Assembly (NCBI RefSeq): GCF_051020765.1
Contig: NC_134933.1
Span: 4,747,461 to 4,811,460, forward strand
DNA length: 64,000 bases
From: Lasioglossum baleicum
Taxonomy: Eukaryota; Arthropoda; Insecta; Hymenoptera; Halictidae
Reading direction: 5' to 3'
The position numbers were made by a program, and so were the translations under genes. This document shows positions 11,501 through 23,200 of the stretch, piece after piece. The notes below the pieces were generated by a model. The model saw only the letters and a list, made by a program, of their open reading frames with translations. It searched no databases and was not told the origin of the DNA. Numbering within the stretch: position 1 is the stretch's first letter; every line of letters starts with the position of its first letter.

Positions 11501-14500
11501 TGTACCGGCGAGCCCGACGCGGCGAGTGTGTTCGCGTCGGCGAAAAAGGAACCGCGCGACAACGGAAGCGAACGCGTTTTCCATACGGTCGATTATTCCC
11601 GGCGACGCATCTGTAATTTCGCGGCGCGCGATATTACAGTAATTTGAGGCGATTAAACCGGCCCCTCGGGCTCTCGTAATTTTTCAGCGGCGAGACATTC
11701 GCATGCCGGGTTTCTCAGGGACCGGGACGCGCGGTACGTTCTCGTGCCGAAGGTCAATGGTGTTAATAGAAATAAGACAGGATTAATAAACGCCTTAATG
11801 GGACATTCCTTCGAATAGCGAATTAATTGGGAGCGGTAATTCCCCCGGGGGCGTGAAAGTGACTCACGTAGCATGCGGCGCTCGTGAGGCCGTTTCGAGT
11901 TTGGGCCCCTTGCCAATTTTCTGCGATCAACGTTTATTAAACGCATTCCGCTGGCCCTCTCCCGTTCCCTTGCCCCCGCAGCGCCACGCGGTCTCTTTTA
12001 TTGTCTAACCGTAATTATGAATTTCCGTGAGCTGCGTGCGGGATTGAATCGTTCTCGAGAGCTCCGGGGATCGATCGATCGCCCCTCGGAACGCACAACC
12101 GCAATTATTGTAGCACGCGACAATTGAAATATGTCAGTAATCATTTTTGTCGATCGTTTCACGATGGTCGTCCTGCGGAGAGGACAGATTTCTCACGGAT
12201 CGAGAAGTGGTTTCCCATTGATTCGCGGGAGAGGCGAAAGAAAACGTCCCGATGATAGGTTAATCGGACCTCCTCCAGGCTTCCCGGGCACAATGAGAAA
12301 TCAGCGGGGACCAGATCTTCGCTTTTAGCGCACTCGGAGCGCACTTGGAGAGATGGAAGGCACCGGAGCACAGTCGGTCATGAGATATGGTCGGTATCCA
12401 TCAACGTAGAGTGGATCCGCGTAGTTCTGAATGGGCTTCTAATTACGAATAGCTCGACGCGAGTGAAATACGCCTGGACCAGGACAGTGGGAGAGGAGGA
12501 GGGCGGGGGGAGGAGGAAAGAACGTAGAGATTCGCTCGTTTTCCCCCGGGGCGAACTAATATTTTCGAATTTGTGTCGTGAACTCGCGCAGACGTTATTC
12601 TGCTCTCGTTACTGTACGGTGGAGCAACACAGCTCCGGGGAAAGGCTGAACGTTTCTGGTGTCCTTGTGGATACGAAAATCGTGCGGATAATTAAGTAAC
12701 GCCGGTGCGAAAATTACTATCATCCGTGTACATAATTGTTTCTCCGCGAACCGAAGGACGCGCTCGGGTATCGTTTTCGAGCACGAAACCGTTCGTCCCG
12801 TACAATTTGATATTTTTTGCCGCGACCGGTAACGTTCAGAAGTGATTTCGTGAATTGCCCGTCGAACAAAAGCGATCCTCGATGCATCCAATTTCACTTA
12901 ATGCCGCGGGAGCCGCCTCGGTGGCCGTGTTGCAAGTAATTTTACAGAATTTGCCGCAAAGTCGTTCAAGATTGCAAGAACCTCGGGAAAAACGGTACCG
13001 GTTGGTAATTAATAAGAGTTGTTTCGAGTTAATGGAGCCGCGGACTCGCCGCTTCCATAATATCTCGGCGAAGAAGGTTTTTCGCAACGACGGAGGAGCG
13101 ATATTCACGAACGGGAATACCTTCGAGTATACTATACATCCAAGTAATTCGCTGCAGCATCCGCATGATCCGCGCGCCGGCGTGATTCCCGGAATAAGCA
13201 CAATAAATCCTATGTTAATGAACTATTACGATCTTTACAACGGGTACACGTGTTACCAGCCATTAAAAAGTCGCAAAACTGAAATCTCTCAGCCGTAGTA
13301 AACACGCTGCTCGTTACAGTATATTACCGCGAATATCCCGGCCTACGACCGCAAAGTAAAAGACACGCCAGGAAATAGGTCGTCGGAATTCTGCAGATGA
13401 GACTATACGTTTTGCAACCGCAGGCGAACGTTACCCGGCGAGCGCACACCCGACTGCGTTTGCCCGACGAAAAATAGCAACGATGAACAGCGAACTCGCG
13501 TGGGGAATGTCGGGTAGCTGTACTACATTATACATATTTCAATCGCATACGTTTCGATAACGGTCTCTTTGCGCAAAGCTAAATGAGCGTTCAGAGTAAC
13601 CGATCCCGAATGAGAAACAAAATTCGCTAACTTTCCATTTGATTGTACCGAATGGAGAGAGAGAGCTTTAATCGAGGAGAACATAACAGGTTTAGTAACA
13701 AATCAGGTTCAGCTTGACAAGGCAAGGGATTAGTTTGGACCAATGTCTGTTGCGGATACGACTTATAGTGTTCTGTGCAAAGGCGATGAACGCTTTTCGG
13801 ACAATTCGAAGTGCCTTCAAGGGAGGATTGCCGGGGAGCAGTCGAGTAAACCGAGAGCGAGCAGGGTCGTAGAAGAGAGCGTTGCTTGTCCGTGAGAAGC
13901 GTCGGAGACGAAACGATTTCACGATCTACACGAGGATACCTCGGGGTCTTCCTCAACTTATCTCGAATCCGAAAATCGAATAACATCAATCTCTTTTGTG
14001 GCGTTCCGTGGAGCCCGGGACCCACTCCGTTCCCCGTGGCTCCCTCCGCGGGTCTTTGCACCGTGGCCCCTGCAGTATTGACTGCTCGAGTGCAAGTCTC
14101 TTTGTCTCCTCTGATGGCATATACGCGCGGCGAAGGTACCCCGCTCCAAGAGTTATAACAGTAAGGCGGCAGCTTTGGCTTTTAAAATTTATTGATTTAA
14201 GCCCTTTCGCCATTCCCCTTGCTTCGTCTTTTCGTTTGCCATTCCCTTTCACCTTGCGCGAGCTCGTTCCCCTTCGGCCGTGTCCCTTTCGGCTTCGGCC
14301 CTTCACAGGGCACAACCACTTTTGGCAGAAAGGTGCCGGAAAATCGTGGCCCTTTTCTCTATTAACTGTTCTCTCCGATCGAACGCGAATCCTCCCCGCT
14401 CCGGAAGAACAGCACAAAGGAGCTTCGAGTCATCCTCGAACGCTGGACGGAGTGGTCTTAGAAGGACTACGCGGCCCTCTTCAAGCAGAAGGACTCGAGC

Positions 14501-15004
14501 ACTTCAGGGAGAGGAGTTTCTCGAGCGCTCGCCCAACGAGTGACGAAAACCAGTCCCAACACCCGGTAACACTTAATTGGAGGCACGGGGCCCTCGCCCA
14601 TCCAGCCTCGACACAAAATTAAGCTGGGCCGCCACGGTTTTCTATATTCAGGGAAATTATCTGATGCGAAGGGTTGCAGCCGAACGAAGGTAACGGACGA
14701 GCGAAAATATATTATCAAGACTACAAATAATCGGTCACTCTGCAGTTAGACCTGCCCGACGCACCGAACCACTTTCCGGCGGGATTGAATTTATGAGGAT
14801 GCTCGTAAAACAACATTCGGTCCGGAAGATTTGCGCGAAATTGCACGGGCGGACCGGGTAATTCGACGTCGAGGCGAGGAGAAAAGTCGTATCGGATGTT
14901 AACGATTCGCGCCGGAGGAGACCGGAAGTGGGTATCGAGCGAGAGCGGTTCGGAAGCCGAGGTTCGAGCCGTGAAAGTGTCGGCAACCAATCGGGAACGG
15001 AAAG

Positions 15005-15050
15005 AGGAAAGAGAGAGAGAGAGAAAGAGAGAGAAAGATACAGAGAGAGG
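15005..15050. repeat. (GA)n-rich tract
   Basis: This is an interrupted GAGAGA/GAAAGA tract of about 45 bases. About 165 bases further on there is a complementary CT tract (15215-15254), so the two could pair as an imperfect stem. Low-complexity sequence does this by chance. Confidence 0.8.
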
Positions 15051-15214
15051 AGCCGAGGAAGTAGGCATCGTCCGAGAAATACGAAGTTACGGTCGGTCAG
15101 AAAGATGTCGGCTCGCGCGGAAATCAAATTTTCGGGCTGAACGGCGAGCGAGAACCTTGAAAATGGACTTGGTAATTTGTGATTCGGTTTGAAAGCTCCG
15201 GACGGGCTAGCTCG

Positions 15215-15254
15215 CCTCTCTTTCTCTCTCTCTCTTTCTCTCTGACTCTCTCTC
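15215..15254. repeat. (CT)n-rich tract
   Basis: This is an interrupted CTCTCT/TTTCTC tract complementary in composition to the purine tract at 15005-15050. It is a simple repeat with no other visible role. Confidence 0.8.
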
Positions 15255-16938
15255 GTCACGGTTGATCGCGGAAACCACCTTTTCCTCGATCCATCTTATA
15301 AATTTTATAGCCGTTAGAATTTTCCGGCGGACCGCTTCGTCGAGCCCGTGAATTTCCGCGCTCGCTGACGCTGCGGGAAAATCATTCCTCCGGCGTTTAA
15401 TGGACGCCGCAAGCCCTTAGGTATTCATATGCATGAATATTTCCCCGTTGGCAGTTGTTCGGTACGGATGCTGGAACTACTAGGAGATTTCTGGACCTGG
15501 CGCATTAGGAAACTCGTTTTTTATGCACGTTCATCGGAAAGTGGTTGCGGCGATCATAGAGCAAAGCTCGGCGGACTTAATATCGACGCATCGATGAATT
15601 TATGCGCTTGTGTGCGTCTTTTATCCGAAGTGATGCGATTACCGTAGAATCTCGTTTGAGGCTCTCATCAACTTCCTTTGACTCTTGGTCGCAGATGTAT
15701 GCTGCGCGGAGTCTGCAAACTGACTGCATACACTGTGTTCCACAAAAATGTACGTACACGACAGAGAGAATGATTGCACACAATTAAAGTTCATTTAGCT
15801 TGGGTGCAACTATTAAAAAATGAATGAAGCGAATCCGAATGAATTATATCATTGTCTACGAAGACATTTGTGGGACATTTGAATTCATGAATAGACTTTA
15901 TTAAAATCTGTACTATATTATACTTGATTGATTTTCGAAAATTTTTACGAGCTAGGATAATATGAAGATATGATACTTCGGCTCCTTCCTAAACGTTTGA
16001 ATTCGCGGGGAGAAGCGAAATGTATAAATATAAATTGCAAGATTTCCATTTTGCGTGCGTTGTGCTCATATTTATCTTTCATTTGGTTTCTTTCATCGAC
16101 GGAGTGATTCCACGGCGGGGCTCCCGTTACCTGGTTCATTTTTCAGAGGGCGAGGGATGGTTTTATCAGGGTGAAATCAGTACAGACGACAGATTGGTCG
16201 ACGACCACGCTCGGAAGCCGTAAGGGCGCGGTCTTTTGTGCTCGTGGATAGGTTCGCGCGACCGACTAATTGCAGACACGCGGGCACACGGATACCTTTT
16301 TCTCTGGCTGACGCTTGTCAAACGATAATTAATAACCTCTCGATGGGCTGGCAACGGCATCGACGCGACGCTAAATAAACAGTGGCGGTTCGGACCGATC
16401 GTGCGGTCGACGAGCGCATCGAGAGTAGGCGGAAGCCAAGTGCTCTCGTGTAAAATGCCTAACACGTGGACCCGCGTCGCTATAAATTACACGCGCCGCA
16501 GCCGCCGACGATACATAATAGATACGGAGCAGGGTGTCGCTGCGTGAAAAACACCGTCGACGCGGACACCCAGCCTTGCAAGGTACTCTGGTCACGTCGG
16601 CGAATTTATACGAGCCCGCACAATTTTTCGACCAAATCCAAAAACCCCGAATTTAATTCTATCTTTCAGAAATTCTTTAGAATTAATTTTGTTAACCTCC
16701 TAGCTACAGCACCGAACGAGGAGCTAAACGCAGAGTGCACAAAAATTATATTAATACCGAGACCGGTGTTCGACGCTTTTCGAAGCGGTAACAGGCTTGA
16801 AGTGACCTACGTGCAAAAATAAATTAGTAGAACTAATTTTTAGTTTTCGAAAAAATTTAATTGAATGAAAATATCTAGTAAAAATAAATGTAGAACCTTT
16901 TCACGATCGAATTAAGTAGCATTGAAATCTTGAGCGAA

Positions 16939-16962
16939 GTGTGTGTGTGTGTGTGTGTGTGT
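16939..16962. repeat. (GT)12 microsatellite
   Basis: An uninterrupted 24-base GT dinucleotide run sits in an AT-leaning stretch. Confidence 0.95.
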
Positions 16963-17589
16963 AACTCGCCGCTTTGTATGTACTGGTAAAATAAGAAGGA
17001 ATGCGCGTGTCCTGATGCATTTTAAAGACCGTCGGCCGCGCGCGAAAAAATTCAAATAGTTTCTGGCTGGAGGCAGTGTCCGCGCGGGTCCCAAAACACA
17101 GGCTACGTTGACCTCCAACCGGTCCAAAGGTAGTTTATGACGGTGCTCGATTTCCCAAACGAAAGGGAGGAGCGCCGAGAGGCCGGAGATTCACAATCCA
17201 CGGGCCATCGGATTGATATATCGATGTTCCCGCTCCGACATGGGGCCTCGCCCCCATGAAGCATTACAACAGGCCCGCGGTTGTTGGACCAGAGGTTCGT
17301 GTGTAGTTGAAGAGCATCGAGTGTCTTCCATGCGTTTCCTGCTGCACATTCATTCTCGATTCTTTATCCCTTGTCGCCTGATTCCACCTCTGGAGTCCCT
17401 CTGTAATCTTTCTGCCGCCTGCTTCGATTTTAAGCACCGTCGCATGCGGTTTTTTCCTCGCCGACGTACTCGTTTGTTTCGGGCGTAATAATTTTTTTCA
17501 TAAATCGACCAAGCGATCAAGAGAAAATTCAGATGTTCCACGCTGAATCGATCACGTCTCTTTTTGTCTCTCTCTCTCTCTCAATTTCA

Positions 17590-17945
17590 GCGTAGCACAC
17601 GCGAAAGTGGGGGCAGTTTAAGTCAGCGTTCTGCCGACTTGAAATTTATTTGCATAATACCAGCATCTGTATTCAGCGAGTTTTCTGAACGTCCATCGAT
17701 TGTCATTAGTTCCTTTCGCATACGAATAACATCTTTTAACCGAGTGTATATCATGTAGCGTATGTGAAATTAGGAGTAGTTTGCGTCACCGTTTCGTTGA
17801 TTTCGAATCGGTTCATAATATACAGACTCTGTTTTTTGCAATACCTTAAAGACAGCCTTATCGATTATCTCAGAAAGTATTCGCCTGTTCACTTTTTCCT
17901 TCGCTCTGTCATCAAAATATTTTTCTACCGAAATGTCAAGTGTTC
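17590..17945. repeat. diverged tandem duplication, offset about 163 bp
   Basis: Two successive segments, about 17590-17755 and 17756-17945, align collinearly. Shared landmarks at a constant offset of 163 bases are GAAA (17603/17766), CAGTTT/TAGTTT (17614/17777) and GTCAGCGTT/GTCACCGTT (17622/17785). Further on, CATAATA followed by CAG and CTCTGT/ATCTGT occurs in both. Identity is only moderate (roughly two thirds by eye), so the duplication is old. Each copy has an open frame, but the peptides are not recognisable. Confidence 0.55.
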
Positions 17946-19969
17946 AACCGAATTCTTGTTGAGTCTCAGCTCGAGGAATTGAATTCAGGTGTGTTTAAAA
18001 CGAACGTCGAGGAATGCAACCGCAGCAGAAGCAGTCCCGTTACAGTTAGTCATTAAATAAGATTTAGTCAGGCCGTTGATTATCGGCGATGGCCGCCTCC
18101 CACCGCATAAATCCGGGTGAAGCATGCGAAATCGATAATCCCGTTTCGTCTAACGACCCATCGATGAAGCGATACACATTCCGGGAACGTAATTCTTACC
18201 CGGAAGCGCGTGTCCCAGCAAATCACGGGATCCGGATGGGATCGGCGGAGGGTTAGATGAAACGCGGCCGCATTAGCGTCTCCCTTCGACGCCTCTGGGA
18301 GCCTGGGAGCCGATCAAAGGGTCCCTGACGCCCTTGGCCGGCCAGAAAACTGGCACGCGGCCGGACTAATGACCCAAAGGGACACCGGATGGAGGTTCGA
18401 TGCGTGAACGGTAATGGTCCCTGCGGTATTGCAGGTGTAACTGGACACTGTGCTGCACCGGGAGAACCGTGAGGGAAACGAGAAGAGGAGAGAGCGAGAG
18501 AGAGAGGGAGAGGGGAATTTGTTTTTTTCCGTGTTGTTGAAACATTCACGATTGTCGACCGTCGCCTGTCGAGGCTCTCGAGCTTCCAACGACGCGAGGC
18601 TCTCTCGTCCACGCGATGCCTTTTCTCTTCTTCCGCCACTTCTTCGCCCGTTGCCACGACCTTTTATCGCGTCACCTTTTTAACGCTATCGTACTCCTGT
18701 TTTCCCTGTTTCTCGTCGTCGTCGCCGTAGTTCGCTGCAGCCTTTTGTCGACGACGACGCTTTCCCCGTCTAGTGCTTCTCTTCTATTTGCACCCACGCT
18801 CCGCGTCCCCGTTCGCCGCTTTTTCTCTTCGCCCCGGTTAATCTTGCCTCTCTCATCTTCTTTTCCTTCAAGGTGACGAGACCTACGACTGATCTCGTCT
18901 AGACGAGCGGTTTTTAAAGCCCGCCCGGACAGACACCTCCGAAAAATGTTTCTGTTTGCTTATTCGATTCTGCTCGGTCCCCGGGATAACCTGAAAAATC
19001 CACAGAACCGACGTAGCCCGGATAGAAATAAAACCCGGCTTCCCTCGGCACGGTGATTCCCTCGATTTTCAATATATACGCTTTGCTTTCGAATTTTGCT
19101 TATTTACGGTACTGTCCCAACGTCGTAACTTTATATCTTTGTTACTGAAATACATGAATTCAGATTTAGAACGTAGTCCGATCGACAACGTTATAAATAG
19201 TAAATTCGTGAGAGAAGCTATGATTGAATCATGGTGGCCCTAGGCTCTCTCACGGCACCATAGCTTTCAACAATTCTCGCATTCCCGTCAACGGGACTTT
19301 CTACGCACTAAATGCCAACGGTGCATGCCGCGTTCTTGCATTAGACATATCCAAGACGAGAGACCGATCGAATGCGGTGTATAAAATAAGAAGCACACTT
19401 TCCAACGGACAGGACAGCGCGGCGGCATTCAAGGACGACCATCTGCCTGATCAATTTGCTGGGCCGCCGTAACACGGATTATTAGAAATCGTTGCACGCA
19501 CGCGGAGAGGAACGCGCGTTTTCTTCCCCCGTGTGATTATCGTGCGGCCCGACCGGCCGGGGCAAATAAATCAGCCGGAGCAATTCCACGAATTGCGACC
19601 GCATTGTTACGTGCCGTCTAACAAATCATATCTGTGCGAGGCTGACACTAGCCGCTGCAATTACTGATATCGCGTCAGGTCTAGATGGAGTCGCTTTCAG
19701 CTGTCGCGCCACCCGTTCCGGAAGCGATCAATTTGTCGCCGTGGGCTTCGATCGCTGATCCGACTTCGACCGATGCATAATGCATCGGCGAAAAACCTGC
19801 TGGCGCGATCAAGAGGAAAATTTGTCGCTCAGCTGATCCCGACGCGAAAAAGTCTCGATGACGCGTCAGTTTTTCGCGACGGGAATTTTTGCAGACGCCC
19901 TTAAAGAGGCCAAAGTGTCCGCGATGATCCCATTTAAGCTGACCTGCTGAATATGACCAGCCGCTTGCA
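17946..19969. other. gene-free block with palindromes
   Basis: No gene supported. A GA-rich run lies at about 18480-18515 and TCGTCG repeats at about 18713-18728. A perfect 9-bp palindrome, CCGATGCAT-A-ATGCATCGG, lies at 19770-19788. A second imperfect inverted repeat, GACGCGAAAAA with TTTTTCGCGAC, lies at about 19850-19881, just ahead of the minisatellite. Confidence 0.5.
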
Positions 19970-20248
19970 ACTTGATCGGTCGAAGATGATCAGCCAGTTA
20001 CAAGTAGATTTGTCGAGGATGATCCGTCAAGTGGATCTGTGGAAGGTGATCAACCAGTTGCAAGTAGATCGTCGAAGATAATCATCCAGTATCAAGTAGA
20101 TCTGTTGAGGATGATCAGTCAAGTAGATCTGTGAAGGTGATCAGCCGGTTACAAGTAGATCTGTCGAGGATGAACAGTCAAGTAGATCTGTCGAGGATGA
20201 TCAGTCAAGTAGATCTGTGGAAGGTGATCAGCCGGTTGCAAATGGCTC
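19970..20248. repeat. minisatellite of alternating about 27- and 33-bp units
   Basis: Eight or nine units begin with AAGTAGATCTGT or a close variant. They come in two forms. A short unit (about 27 bp) continues with CGAGGATGATCAGTC. A longer unit (about 32-33 bp) continues with GGAAGGTGATCAGCCGGTTGC. Mostly they alternate short-long, with one stretch of two consecutive short units near 20155-20208, so there is higher-order structure. Every unit contains GATC palindromes. Units differ by a few substitutions, so the array is not freshly expanded. No coding frame is evident. Confidence 0.9.
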
Positions 20249-23200
20249 GAGAGCGGCGTTCATCGGAGCAGAGGTCAGTTTTTCCGGTTAATTAATGTCG
20301 ACTGCGAATTGGGCGAAACCCGGCCAATTTTTCCGCGCAACAGGACGCAGAGGAACGCGATCAGAATAATGGCAGCTTGCAAACGAGATTTCACGGGTGC
20401 AGAGCTGCGCTGCGCCAGCTCCCGTCCCTCGTCACGCCGAAGTGTCCGCTCGAGCGATTTAGACGCGTATCAATAACACCGTAACGGACATTTACGGACA
20501 CAGTTTGTCAGGTGGCGCGTAACAATGGCGGTCATGACTCGCGGCCGGCCATTAATTAAACGAGCCGCGGGTAATTAGGTCGCGGGGAATAAATTCAGTT
20601 TATCTCTAATTATCCCGGCAGTATCGCCGGTCAAAGGACACGACGGGGTTAGCGGGACGCGTCGGTCACCCAGGGAGGGTGCAGGAACCTTGCGGCGTAT
20701 TATTAGATAACGCCATATCGGCGCATCTGGAAACGGGGAGGAACGTCGCGCTGTGCGTTTCTCATATAATTACGAAAAACCGTCCTCCTTCCGGTCGTAA
20801 ACGTTGCGGGCCTCTTTCGAAACAATTGGCACAATCTAACGCGAGTTTATTTCGTACGTTATTATTTAACCATGAATCTAGAAATTTCATCGAACCCAGA
20901 ACAACTATAGCATCAGTAGTAGCGCATCAAAACGACCATCCTTGTGTAAAGAGTTAATACTGCATGTACGACTTCTGAAGGGTGTCGATGAATTGCGTCG
21001 AAAAATATGAAAATCGAGAACCTCACGAATCCTGAACTCGCGATTTACGCGGCGGAGAAAGTGTGGCTGCGAAGAATTTGGCGGTCGCAATTAACGCGTG
21101 ACCACGCGGATCCGAGCGAGACGTTTCATAGTCGGGCCGGTAATTGCGTAGATAAAGTGTCGTAATTGATGAGGCCGTGTTTATCGTCGTCCGAGATTGC
21201 CCGCGTAATTACACCTGGCCCGTGTGATAACAATGAAAGGAAGCGCGTCCCGGAGAGAAAAAAAGAGCGGCTCATAATCCGAGGATGCGGCGAACGATTT
21301 CCGAGAAGGGTTCAGCGTGGCGTAACGAAGTTCGAGGACGAAAGCGGAACTGTTTCAATTTCCACGGGTGGAAATTCCGTCTGAACTGGGGCCGAGAGCG
21401 GGTGCTCCCGGGGAAATCGTAATAATATGTATGATCCGATACAAGAGACCGTGAGTACAACGAGCATCCTGTTCGGGGAGTCACGGCGTGCATTAAAACC
21501 ATGGTGACCTTTCTCACCCCGGTTTGCCGCGCACTTAGCTCCCTTTGCTCGCTGGCCTAACCGAGTGAGCGTTTCCTTCATCGACTTCCGGGCCGATCGG
21601 CCGAGCCACGCATGGCCGACTAATCGGAAACGAGACGACGTGTTCCAGAAAATGGCCTCGCGTTACTTTTCCCCTACCATGGTCGAGGGGGTTCGGAGTG
21701 GTAAAGGTGAGAGCGCGGGTCGACATAGGGGGTGTTCACGGGGGTGGCTGATGTAGCCGGAGGAACGGGTAGCGGCGGAGGCCAATCAAGCCAGAACACA
21801 CACAGCGGATTCGGAAACGAAGCAATTTCTCTTCCAGCCACGTTGCTGGAACTCTCCGGCTGCGTTTCTGCCCCCTCCCACCCCTCCTCCCCCTCCCGCC
21901 CGATCCTCCCTCTCTCTGTTCGGCGCTCGGCGTCCTCCAACCCCTCTCTGTTTCCTCTTTCTCCGGCAATCGAGGTATACGCTAGAATTTCTCTGGTCTC
22001 GGGTGAGAAAAAGGTAGTTTCCTCGAGATAACGACCAGAGAGTACTTCGAAAGGAACACCCTTCTCGCTTTCGGTCCGCCGGCCAGGGAAACGGAAGCGA
22101 GAAAGAAAATTCTATCCCGCGAGCGAGGAAAATCGGAGAGAGACGGAGGACCTTCGAGAGGGAAGAGGACATCAGTCGGCAGGAACCGGCCAACCGATAA
22201 GAACGCGAGACGATCGCCATTAACGCCTCCGCTCACGATGCACAAAGGAGGAACGCAAGAGACGTGAAACGGCAGCACGTTCAAGGTCGCACGCGAGAAT
22301 GCGTGAAACGCACCGGATCCCGGATACCGGCGGCCCTCCCCGATACCCGGGGGACGCCCTCGTGAACGTTAGAGTCCCTTGGGAAAACTAGGCGCGTCGT
22401 CCTTTATCTGATCTTTATTTATCCGTCAGTTTATCTAGAGTTATCTCCGCCAACCCCTCCTCGAACCTCTGTAAAACACACGCGGTTGTTTATGCAGTCA
22501 AAGGACAATTTCAAAAAGTTTCCAGCCAGAACCAAAATTGGCCAATTTGTACCATTGTCCTTAGTCGTCAAACCTAAAATGAAGCTGCATTCAGTAGACT
22601 CTGTATTTTATACATTTTTTCAAACTTTCGCTCTGCGGGTACTGAAAAATGCGCACCGAGTTTATTCGTTCTACAAAAACATCCTTTATATCTACTTTTA
22701 CAGAATGTTCCGCGAGAATTTCCACCTCTGTTTGACAGCGAGATGATAATTCGTTGGTTTCAGAACTGCGCCGTGCACTCACGAGTTATTTAAAATACAG
22801 TATTTTAAACATCTTCAACTCTTTGGCGTACGATTTTCTTTGCGGCTGCAGTAATTAGAATTTCTTTGTCTTTAATCGTTTCCCAAAAGAGAAGTAAAAT
22901 TTTGATCTATTCAAATATTGAAATGTTGTTGAAATTCGATGCTCCCGCAGTGTCGTTTTGCAGTTAAAATTGCCTAAGTAATTATAAATTGACTTAATCA
23001 GACAGTAGATTGGGTAAACACAAGTCTATTGTGGTTCAGGTTCGCTATTTAATTTTCCGCGGTGGTTCGGCGTGAAATTGAGTGGCTAGATTATATTATA
23101 AGGTACTTTCTGATTGCCTATCGCGTGGCTGATATGTCCGTGGGTTAATTAACGTCTGACGAGACAGAACGTGTTTTCACTAGCGCGGCTTAACGCGTAC

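Larger units (their letters stand above)
9121..16938. other. gene-free block
   Basis: No supported gene. A 705-base plus-strand open frame at 9125-9829 is discussed as a finding but has no known domain. A (GC)7 run lies at 9165-9178. AT-rich islands occur at about 10010-10170 and 11030-11330. A guanine-rich patch with GGGGGG, GGGGGGG and GGGG runs lies at about 10555-10603. A 7-bp palindrome around ATGC lies at 15422-15439. Purine and pyrimidine tracts at about 15.0-15.25 kb are listed separately. The remainder is unremarkable CpG-rich sequence. Confidence 0.45.
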
